Assembly (NCBI GenBank): GCA_004431415.1
Contig: QPMI01000484.1
Coordinates: forward strand, 202,437 to 266,436
Length of the DNA stretch: 64,000 nucleotides
Direction of reading: 5' to 3'
From: Cyanophora paradoxa
Taxonomy: Eukaryota; Glaucocystophyceae; Cyanophorales; Cyanophoraceae
The position numbers and the translations under genes were made by a program. Positions 33,801-44,900 of this stretch are shown here, piece after piece. Within the stretch, counting starts at the first letter, position 1; the number at the start of each line of letters is the position of its first letter. Below the pieces are notes generated by a model. It ran no database searches and was not told the DNA's origin. It worked only from the letters and a program-made list of their open reading frames with translations.

Positions 33801-35990
33801 CGGTTTGAATGCATCTGGAGGAATACTACTATTATGTAATCCTATGAATCTGCTCTGGCTCGGCTATGTTCAGCAAGCTTAAGCTCAATATATATAGGGG
33901 AGAGAGAAGCCGGCGTCGGCCCCAGCGCCAGCTGCATCGCTGCATTGCCCGCCGCTGCGGAATTCGAACCCGTGCAGGTAGCGCTAGCCTAGTAGCGCTG
34001 TGGGCGACGTCGACTTGATACACCAAAATTAAAGCCGCGCATGCAGCTGCGCATGCACGGCGCATGTTAACGTTGAAGCTTAAGTATCAATCAACATGCA
34101 TCGCGGCGGCTGCAGGCGATCTCACAATCGACGACAGCGCGCGCCCGTGAGGTGCAAGGTGCGAGCCTCGGGGGTGCCCCGCCGCTTCGAATTCTTGAAC
34201 GGAAGCACGCCTAGCGCCTCCGCCACACCCGCGATCGCGAGGGATCCAAATCTAGATTGAGATCCCTCATTTCCTTCATCATTTCCTTGGCCTTGGCTGT
34301 AGCTAAGAAGCTAAGAATGCTAGCTAATTGTTGTCGGCCGTGATATGGCCATGGGTCGCTCATCAAAATGCCCATGATGGCCCAATGGGAGGTTTTTCAC
34401 CAGAGGGGCCCATCTATATCTATATAATTAACTACTAGGCTTAGGCTTGATCTAGAAACTAGAAACAAGACTTTGTGGCCAACTGATCATGAGCACGTTT
34501 GATTTAATCATTATAATTTATGTATTCAGCGATAATCGTACGTATACAGTAGTTCTGAGCGAGCGAAACTGGAACGAAAGTGGGCGATCCTGAGGACGCG
34601 TGAATACAAATGCGCAAGATCTGCGTATATATTTATTCTAGAGCCTCGGAGTGATCCGAGGCCTAGGCGCCAACATTAATAAATATATTGGGGAAGGGAA
34701 AATCACTTCCCCTGTCCCTGTCCCTCGGGCCCAACCCTACCCCAAATCCCATTTCCCCGACCTCCGCAAAACCCGGGCCGCGCGGTATATCCTGAAAGCC
34801 CATCACAAGGGGATCCCGAAACCATGTCTCCCGGTCCCGTCCGACCAAAGGGTGATCCAGGAACAGGCACCAACACCCGGGACAAAAACGGGTCCAGCAA
34901 CGCACAGGGAGCAGATGTACGAGTCAGACCAGTTCGAGGTTGTTGCCCGTATCATGCCCGACATTCCGTTCTGCGGGAGCGAGGCCGGGCGCGTGCGCGG
35001 TCGCGTAGGAGGACGCCGCGTGCGCTAGCCAATCACATTGGAGAGTGCGTTAACTTACCCTGCGAAACCTCTTAAAGTACCCCCCGGCCGCTTTCTCCCT
35101 CCCCCCAGCGCTTCCTCTTCAGCTCGGCGCCGGCCGCGGCTCCAACTGTCACGCCTCTCTCGCGCGCGTGGCAGTTGCTCTAGCTAGCCGCGCCAGCCGC
35201 GCACACCGGCCACGCGCGCAAGCGGGCCACGCCGGCCGTGCGCTCATGGCCACGACCGGCCGTGCTAGTTGCAACAAGTCCGACGGTCGCTGCCCGCGCC
35301 CCCCCTGCCACTTCCTACACCCGCGCCGCCGGCCCCGCCCGACCGCTTTCCGAAGTTCTCGAGCTCACTCCCGCACAGCTCGCGATCCGATGATCGGATA
35401 GCGCTCTCAGCGCTTGGCAGTCTGCTGCAGCTGTACATGTCGCTAGCCGCGCGCGCCAGCCGCGCACGCCACAGCCGCTCCAACCGCGCGCGCGCATGCA
35501 GATCGCGCGCGCTTTGCCCGCGCATGCGCATGCAGATCGCGCGCGCGCGGAGGCCAGCCTCCAAGGCAATTGCAAGCCTCGGCCGCGCGCCTCCCCGAGT
35601 CAAGTGCACGTGCAGGCACATAAGGTTCGATTTGTGATCATATATATATATGCGCATGCATGAGCTCGAGCTATGGCCATCGCGGGCCGCGCCCCGGGCC
35701 CGGCGCCCGGGGCCCGCGACCTACCTCTAGCTATATAGATCTGGCCTAGCCTCGAGCTCGAGCTCGCGTAGGCCTCGAAGACAGCTCGCCTGGCATGGCC
35801 GCCTTAAATTCTGCATTTCAAGTTTCTTCCTCCAGCTCCGAGGCTCAGCGGCTTTGTTCCTTTTCCGGCCCGCCGGCCGAAGTCTCTAGATCTGCTCTCT
35901 AGCATCTAGATCTACATCTTTGGATTCGCCGAGGTTAAATTCCCTTCCCCGGACCCAACTGACGCGCACGGCAAGTCAGTGGCCCTTTAT
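33801..35990. other. intergenic region, no gene seen
   Basis: AT-rich sequence to about 34,650, then C/G-rich low-complexity sequence (34,700-35,030, repeated GTCCC/GGGAC words), then repeated GCGCGC, CCGCGC and GCATGCAGATCGCGCGCG-type words (35,100-35,560). An open frame at 34,651-35,028 has the composition of the repeat and resembles no protein I know. The last ~50 bases are the 3' flank of the membrane-protein gene, with AATAAA overlapping its stop codon. Confidence 0.45.
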
Positions 35991-38900
35991 TTAATGGTGA
36001 AGCGGCAGCCCCGCGAGAAGGGCGGCGGTGCACGTGGCCGCCGCGAGGGCGCCGAGGAGAGCCCCGAGCGCCGACGGCGAGCTCGGAAGGGCGCCCGAGA
36101 TGTGAGGCCACGCGTACGGCACCACGGCCGCGGCGGGCGCGCTGGCCCCCGTCCACACCAGCGCCTGCAGTTAAAACACAGTTTAAAAACGTTATGATTA
36201 CCTACATATTTCTGAGCGAGCGAGAGAGGCGCCGATCGCGAGGCACACGTATACGTACGTTGGTGAGTGTGATGGGGGGGAACGCGTCGGTGAGGCTGAT
36301 GACTCGGATGGAGTAGCCCGTCGAGGTCCCCGCAGCAAAGGGCCCCGAGGTCTGAGCGGAGGCGCAAATGATTATTAAAAAGTTATCAAGTTTCACCCCA
36401 TCGACATCTCTCGCTGCTTTGAGCTCGAGTTTATCATAGTATCGACATTAACGTTGAATTGCACGGCTCGCACCGGGATCGCGAGGAGCGAGCGGGAAGC
36501 CTTGCGCGCGATCGATCGCGAGGGTGTGGGGCTCGGAAGGCCCGAGCTCGTTTTGTTCGCGTTGCACGTGTCCAGAGCGGGCACCGCTGCGCATGCGCCC
36601 CGATGAGACTTGAGTCGCGGAGCTAGCGCTCTAGATCTGAATCGGCTGGAGCGCGCGCACTGAACCGAATCTCAAGCTCCGTGCTGCGCGTGACGGCGGG
36701 GTCACTCGCCTCGCAGGACGCGCCCGTCGCCGGGTCGACGATCAGAATCCGCAGCCGCGCCCCCGTTTCGAAGGGGAAGCCTTCCCCAAAGATCTGCGCG
36801 ACGCCTCCGCTCTGCAGCCGGCGCGTGGGGTTATAACTACGCGTGGCTGGCTGCAGCTGGCGCCGCGGCCGGGGCCGGCGACCGCGACGGCCGAGGCGCG
36901 AGGGGAGCGCACAAGGGGCGACTGGATGAAGGGAGCCGGCGCCTGCAAAGCGTTCGACTCGTCCAGTGTGGCATTGTAGCCGCTGAGGCTCTTGGAAACC
37001 CCGCCCATGGCGGCGCGCGTGATCGTCTGCAGAAACGCAGGCCGCCGCGGCCGCCACGATTATAATTAGCTGCGCAGTGAAAGAAACTAAAAATATATCG
37101 AATTTCAACAGTACTTGCCGGCTTGGAAGGCTTCGAGGGGGAGGGGCTGCGCAGACAAACACTCGTTCAGATGATCACCGGCCGCGGCTATATTAATTGT
37201 CGAGCTGGGCGGAATTCGAAGCCCATGCTAGCTGATTATGTAAACAAGCGATTTAGAGCTATCATGCCCACTCCATTGGGTCAAACCTATGTCCTTCAGA
37301 CGGGCCGCCCGTTTCCCCCGCCGCGCGGCCTTTCAGGCCGAATAGTTTTGCAACTGGGCCAGCCGTTGGAGCCCCCTTTAATTTAACGCGCGATAGCGGA
37401 CTCACGTCGGGGACGGGGTCACCGCCAGGCAGACCCCGCTTACGTTCTTGAAGCCGGCGGTCTCGTTGCAGAAGCACGCTGGCCTCTTCTGGTACCGGAA
37501 CCCGGGGGACGGCGCCGGCCTCGGCTGAGCCTGCTGGTTGGGCAAGCTGGTCGACACTTGCTCTTCCTTGATGATTGTCTCTCCGCCTGAGAAAGGGGCA
37601 AACGAAATCAGAAATGAAAAGCACGTGCATCTCGAATTCGAATAACAGCGACCGCGCGCCCAGCCCGGCCAATTGCAACTCACCCACACACGTTCGGACA
37701 CAGAAGTGATTGAACCCCAAGGGCGGATCGAACGTTTCGAATCTGCGCATACCGTTACCCCCTAATTATATAAAAACATCGACACAGGATGTGCAATTAA
37801 TATTGATATTGGAGGCAACCCATAGCTAGAGATAAATATTAATATTGACGGCGCGCACGAATACGGGACGACTGTCAGTTCCGGCGGGCAAATACATAGA
37901 GGTGCCGCACTGGCTCCATTGTAATACAGCTGACCGTACATGTAATCTCCTGCAACCGAACGCTATTCAGTCGTCGAAACGTAATTATTTTATAGACAGG
38001 GAATCGGCGAATGCGCACCCTCGGCGCAAGTGCGCACGCAGTAATCCGCAGTAGTGGGTGAGAACGCCGCCCCAGGAGATGGTGAGTCCTTCCGCACAAG
38101 CCGGCTGGCATTGTACAAGATGCGATTGCCGTAATTGAAGGACCCGTCGTGCACAGAAAGCCCCGGTTCGAGATCTCTGCGGCATACTGTGAGTTTATGT
38201 GCGAATTTAGCCATAGATATTTAAGATCTCTGCGCATGCGGCAGGCTCGCTGGGAGGTGAACCCCACTAATTCCCGCCGACCTATTTCAGTGAGCAAATA
38301 TAAACCATCCTTTATTCTCAGTCACAAATTAATAAAATCGCTCTATTCCGCACTGAGCCACACTGTCTTTTATAAACCTCTCATGCATCCTTACTAAAAC
38401 CAATCACGAAAACCTACATTTCATCTTCTCTCCGATCTCTTACCATTCTCAGTAAGCCCTAAACCCGTCCCCCGATCTCTCAGTAAGGCACAGTAAGACC
38501 CCATTATTACGAAATGTTCCCGATCGTTGCCGGACTGTTTTCAGTAATCCAAAAAGAAAACCGAGGTGAACCCCACTGAGAGAGTACGATGATAAGTACG
38601 AGATCGATTGCGTTCGCAAGTTTGTGCATCTGCAAGCATGCCGAAAATGCCCACCTGCACAAACTTGCGAACTCAATCGAAATGTACTGGAACCACTCGC
38701 GCCCCGCCCACTATGCAAGATACATGCGAACAACATGCGAGATACATATATAAATTGTTTTTCTCTTCCTATAATAAATGAAGACTCACTTTTACCATAA
38801 ATATACCGGCAACAAGTATAATGAAATGGATACGATCTATCCATATATCGATTTAGAAGGAATTAATAAAGTTATAGAACCGTTTTGTGGTTCAGGTGCT

Positions 38901-41900
38901 TGTAGTTTCTATCTTTGGGAAAAGCATAAAGACCGGTTTGATTATTATATGAATGATAACGACGAAACCCATACCCTTTTTTTGAATACAATGAAAGACC
39001 CAGACAATAAAGTTAAACTCTTAGAGAGTCTTAAACAGTTCGAAGCAGTAAGCAATATAGAAGAGCATAAAGAAGTCTATAAGAAGTTTCTACAACATGA
39101 TCGTAAAGATGCAATGGATTACTTAGCTCACCATTTCTATCTTCTTAAAAACAGCGTTTTAAATGTTAAAACCCTCCGTGATTTCAAAAAACGAAACGTG
39201 AAGGTGAGTCCATATACAACTCTTAAAAAGAAGATGCCTTACGATGATTTCATAAAAGGAGTCAACCTATCCCATGGGGATTTTCGCGATATTGTAGCCA
39301 AATATAGAGATGACGAAGCGGCTTTTATATTTCTCGATCCTCCATACGTAAACAGCAATAATGACTTTTACGAAAATGTAGAATTCGATTTAGAAACCTT
39401 CTTTTTGGATTTGGAAGACCTATTTAAGACAGCGAAATGCAAGGTTATGATGGTTGTAAATGATGCTCTTTTAATGAAACTCCTATTTAAACCCTATATT
39501 CGCCATACGTATGGCAAAGTGTATGGTATAACAAAACGAAAAAGGAACCATATCATAATGACTAACTATGAACTTGGTGAAAAATAACGACTCAGTCGTA
39601 TATATATTTCGTATATATGTCCGAACCTCCGTATGTATGATCCCGCCCAACTTCCGATTTTTTACTTTACTTTTTTACTATATTTTTTGGTTTTTTCACT
39701 TTTTTTCGCATATGACGACATATACATATATACCGACGTCACCGACATATTCGGGGTCATCACATCGCGGCGATTCCGAAAACATATAGCATGCCACAAA
39801 GTAGTTTTTTGTGTTTGTTTCCGATATTTGACCAATCACAGTGAGGTTGTAATGGTTTAAAAATTACAACCCAAAAACATTACAACCCAAAAACATTACA
39901 ACCCAAAAAATTACAACTCAAAAAAACGAAAAAAACCGCATATACATATATACACCGGCGTCACCGACATATTCGGGGTCATCACATCGCGGCGATTCCG
40001 AAAACATATAGCATGCCACAAAGTAGTGTTTGTCGCTTGTATATATATGTATGCATATGTCGTCGTCGCGGTGAGAACTTCGGAAGTGCTCAGCGGCTAT
40101 GCCATTTTCGAGGACACGCTGTCCATTTCGGGGACACGCTGTCCTTTTCGGGGACACGCTGTCCTTTTCGGGGACACTGGGATGCCGCCAGCCGGGCGCC
40201 GGCGCCATGTCCATTTCGGGGACATCGTGTCCACGAAAGTCAAGAAAATCCACACATTTTATGTAATTGTATTTCCTCGGGATTAACTTTTTTAATTTTA
40301 TTTATGTATTTGCAAGTTGTGGACTCGCAACGTCTCGCATAGTACTAAATTGTACCCGGTGCATGTAATTACTGCGGGCAAAGCAATAAAATTATCGTGT
40401 ATAAATCAAACAATAAATTAAACGACTCAGAATTGGACTCGGCGAGTCAAATGCTCGTAGACTCGGGCGTTCTGCGTTCCAAGTCAAATGTGACCCTGCA
40501 TACGTAAATGATCTTGCATATCTAATCGCGAATACGTGTAGGGCAAGCTACGACGATCACGGCAATGTAAAACAAGCTACCGAGATTCGCAAGCGCAAGC
40601 GCTACAAGTCCGGCGCCGCGCAAATCGAGACCCCCTTCGGATTTCGCTTGATAAGTTAACAGGAAATCACGATCTCCGGGCGCGGAAAAATGTCTCGTGT
40701 TCGTTGCTTGCTTCCGGGCATTCTGGTAGCTACGGCAATCTCTGTAACCGAGTTGGCGCGGCGGGGCAGCTACAAACGTGTAGCGACCCCGAAAGTCACG
40801 TAGTAGCTACTACGGCGCGCGCGATTTCTCGCGATACAAGATAGCCAAGCTACTCATACTTTGCATCCGCGCGCGTATAGCGTAGTTCTACGCTACTACA
40901 AAGCGGCGCGGTCTGATTCGCAAAGATCGCGATTTGGCGGCTACAAAAGCACACACAGCTCGTAGCTCACAAAAATATCGACTTAATTAATAATGGATTC
41001 CCGATACCGCGGCTACCGCGTAATGCTCGACTATATAACCGACCCGTTCACCGACTCCCCGGAGGGATGCGCCGAGTGGATCACAGCGAACCTATCGCAA
41101 TATATAACAGATCGCAAGATGCGCATCGTGCATCAGCACACTTGCATTTTCGATGGCTCTATTTCCCCTCCTGGTTTCGCGATTGGCTTTCTATTGGATG
41201 AGTCGCATGCGACAGCTCACTCTTACAGCGACCAGGGGCTATTAGCGATCGATATCTTTACATGCGGCTCAAATGCCGAAGCGAAGACAATGGGTATAGC
41301 ACGGGACATTAACGAACTCATACAAGAAAGGCTGAAAGTTCGAAAGTGGGACTTACAGGTCGAGCAAAGGTTCCCAATTTCATAAAAAATGAAAAAAGCG
41401 ACATATACATTTAATGTTCCTTGATCGGAAACTTGCCCATTAGCGGGTGATCGAGACCCATGACATACCAGCATCGCATGACGGGATCCCAGCGGGCTCT
41501 CTCAGCCTTCGCTTGATCCTTAAATTCATAAGGAATATCGAGGTAAACCTTCACGTTTCTTTGATACACTTGCTCATAGCTTAGAGTTTTGAACTGAGAG
41601 CATAGGGGGTGATCTTTCTTCGTGACATACCAGCATGAATTCTCACGATCCCACTTTCCACCGAGGGATTTCGCAACGTCTTTTTTATCATACGGAATGT
41701 CAACGAAATGCTTTTCACCCTCCATCGCTTTTATATTTACCGGAGAAAATAATTTCGGGGTTTGTTATGAACGAGATGACCGAAGAATGCGCGTAGTAGG
41801 GGCTGTGTAGCTTGCGCTCTGATTCTTGAATGATTTATACCACCGCTGACTGTTTACCTCTGAGAGCTTCTCGGTTCCTGCGATCGTTAATTTGGCGAGC

Positions 41901-44900
41901 TCTCTCAGCGCTCTCTTCGTCTTTTCTGCGCGATCTTCCAGTAGGTCGCCTTTGGGAACGCTTGCGGCAACATCTATACCTTCCTTTTGAACCTGTCGGA
42001 TAGAAGCGGCTTCTATTTCGGCTGCTTTGATTGCGTTGCCTGATGGTTCCACCACAGCTTCGACCTCTGTAATGATCTGCAATTCGTGCGGCTTAAAAAG
42101 CTTCGGCATTACGTTTCCGGATGCATCTTGCACCTCTATTGCGTTTCCTCTCCTTCCCGCAATTTTGTAGACCTCTCGGCTATACCTTTGAGTCGCCCCT
42201 TTATCGAACTTCGATCTCGGCAATAACAGGCGGACGTGGAGACCCGGCGTAAAGTCGCTGAATATATCCTTGACGATCGTATTCTTTTTCGAAATAATAG
42301 CCGCTCGGATCCGATCCATATCAGTAAGCTTAACATCTGCGGGCTTCATTCCTATTGTTCTGTGAATGGTGTTGTTATAATTGAAAACGAAGTCGTCCAA
42401 TTTGTCCATGAATCGAACTGTATTATAAGCGACACAGTAATTGTTTATCATCGTTTTTAAGGTCAAATGAAAGCGATTCATAATTCCCAGCGATGTGTGA
42501 TCTCCGACCTGTTTAAAGCGGTGCTCTATCGCATTATTTTTCACGATCTCCTGAAACTCCTTTGCGATGAACTCAGAGCCATTGTCTGTCTCTAATCGAA
42601 CCATTGGAGCCGGGAGCTCTGTTAGCATCTCCGCAAAAGCGGCGGCAACGCTCGCCCCCTCTTTGTTCTTTAATTTCTTGGCATACGCTTTTCGGCTTGT
42701 CATCTCGATGAGAGTAAGGACTGCAATGTAGCCGGAATTATAATTGCCATATGAGAGATAAAAGATGAGATCGGCTTGGTAGCACCACGGCGGGGCTGTG
42801 ATAGGAATAAAGGCTGTTTGGGTCGGTGCGGGGGGCTTCTTGTTGATCTGCATAAATTCTTGTTTCGCTGCGACGTCTTGCACTTCTTTCAAAGTGAGGG
42901 TCTTGTCCTCTTTTCTCAGCTCTTCGTACAATGCCGATGGGTTCTTAAAACCTGTCTTTGGGTCATACATGCGTCGCACGATCTTAGAGGACGGGTTAGC
43001 AATGCTAAAAGGAACATCTCCTAATAAATTGGATTTTGCTTGGCGTTTTGTAATTTTTTGGGGGACTTGCTCAGTTTCAGGAACCGCGATAGGTAATAGG
43101 GTCGTCTCCGTTTCCTCGCCCGCTACCCTTCTAACGATCCGTGACATTCTTCTAATTAAACCTGTTTATTTTTTGCTGCAATTGCACCCGTGATGCACGA
43201 GCTGGCAATTGTCTTGAAGGTGTGGGCGCCTGTTGTTAATGCGATCCACGACGAGCTTGTAATTTGGATCTTGTGGCTCAGTCGGAATAGGAAGGGAACA
43301 GAGCGCACAGGCGCCCTTCTGTTGCTTTTTGCGCTCTAATATCCACTCCGGCGTAATATAATCCGCCTCGTCGAAATCGCGCCCGGCACGCTGATCCTGG
43401 CATTTATAACCGCGGATCTTCGTTTTCAGATATTCGATGTAGTCATGCTTTCCTTGGAACTTGTGAATCGGTGTATAAATCAGCACAGTAGACAGATCGC
43501 GGTTACGAGTGAGCGCGGTATAGAACCATTCGCGAGTGGTATAGCGGAACGTAGCCTCACAAATGGCAATGCCCGAATCAAGTGTGAGACCTTGCGTTGA
43601 ATGACCTGTTCCTGCATAAGGGAGAGAAAAATGTTCTAACATCGCGCACGGAACCTCGAACGTGACGCCATCGAAAACGTCCGTTAATGTGACCATTTGC
43701 TTGGTGATTTTGGTGATTCGATAGGTGTAATTCGTGTATGCATTAACAGACTCGCCCTCAGTCCGCGAAATGCGTAGATACCTGCGGCAAACGACTTCCA
43801 GACCCTTGTAGAATTTAATGCCATTGACCTCTACGGTTGGGATATTTACTTTTCGTCTATCGTGCATCAATTTGTTATAGGCTAAGGTCATTTCGTTTCT
43901 GTAAGCGATGCCAAAGTAGCCGTCGGGAATAGCGTTTAGATCATTAATTGTCGGCAACCCGTATTTCGAGATAATCTGTGCGGCTTCCAGTCCGTTCTCG
44001 AAGAGATCCTCTTTAATCGCCCGAATTAATTCACGGTCTGTCTCCTTCTTGTGCCGCTTGTTATTGCGTAGACTCAGAACGTTAGGGAACATACTCTGCA
44101 CCGCGCGCTTATAGTAGCCCTTGCGATCAGAAACCGAGAGGTCGTCATTAATTGGTTCGTTCTGATAGGTATCGCCATTAGCCAAATATTTGATATCCGG
44201 ATAGCGATCGATAAACGACTTGATCTTAGCGAGATCTTTTACGGAATACGCGAATATCTCGTCGAACATAATGTGACTGAACTCGGAGACGAACGCCCTC
44301 TGGTCTTTTTCGCTCATAGCCTCTTCGTAGGTCTGATCATTTGAGACACGGATCCCGAGAACATTATACAAAGTACGAACGGTAATATTCTCGATGCCGC
44401 GGACTTTGAGAGAGTCCCTCAGCTCCGCGCACTGTTTGTTATAGGGGCAAATAATCAAGCAATTCGATTTTTGGGAGGCGAAACAGTTAACTCCGAGGGT
44501 CGATTTTCCACTACCGGGCATGTCAGCAAGGACAAGCATACGATTATGGAGCTCCGCAACCCGATTAAAGCACTCCGGATTAAATTCGTCCCTTAGCGAG
44601 AACCGGTTAATGAGTGTGTCGGGATCCTGAAATTCGAGAGTTACACCCCGTGGTGGGCGGAGTGCATTCTCAGGGCATCTTTTCCCGGGAATATAGCTGA
44701 ATTTGCCCATGTTCTCAAACGCATTTCGGTCGAACTCTTTCTTACTTGTCCATGAACCTTCGATATATAGGCAATCCGTTCTGATCCCGGCAACCTTGTG
44801 CCCGCGCGCTGTCAGGCGCTTGTATTGCGCAAACATATTAGCGCGGTTGCGATCGTAAATATGAAAGTGGATAGGAAGGAACCCATTAACAAGCTCGCGG

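Larger units (their letters stand above)
39588..40992. other. non-coding repeat region of the element, candidate replication origin
   Basis: This is the longest stretch of the element without an intact gene. It contains an ~85-bp direct repeat, a run of ACAACCCAAAAAC units, four 20-bp palindromic units and, near 40,700-40,960, many GTAGC/GCTAC words. A short open frame without ATG lies at 40,417-40,659. The origin role is inferred from the repeats only. Confidence 0.4.

Noticed and set aside
33955-34030. Possible tRNA on the minus strand (TTCGAA loop, ACTAGGC-like loop)
   Set aside because: The T stem pairs poorly, no acceptor stem forms, and the central hairpin is just the palindrome AGCGCT twice.
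34651-35028. Open frame of 125 codons
   Set aside because: The composition comes from repeated GTCCC/GGGAC words, and the opposite strand is open as well; no protein pattern.
36623-37162. An independent 179-codon gene
   Set aside because: Its parts carry splice-like borders and continue the character of the neighbouring exons; better read as exons of the membrane-protein gene.
38240-38245. A 6-bp target duplication typical of Polintons
   Set aside because: Only GGCA is shared; the bases next to it (GC against GA) differ, so just 4 bp can be claimed.
38449-38844. Open frame of 131 codons on the minus strand in the left terminal repeat (and its partial copy at 61,653-61,913)
   Set aside because: Both are carried by the inverted repeat, run across its border on the left, have no family resemblance and overlap the methyltransferase start.
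40112-40184. CRISPR-like regular repeats
   Set aside because: Units are 20 bp with no variable spacers, and there are no cas genes; this is a tandem dyad array.
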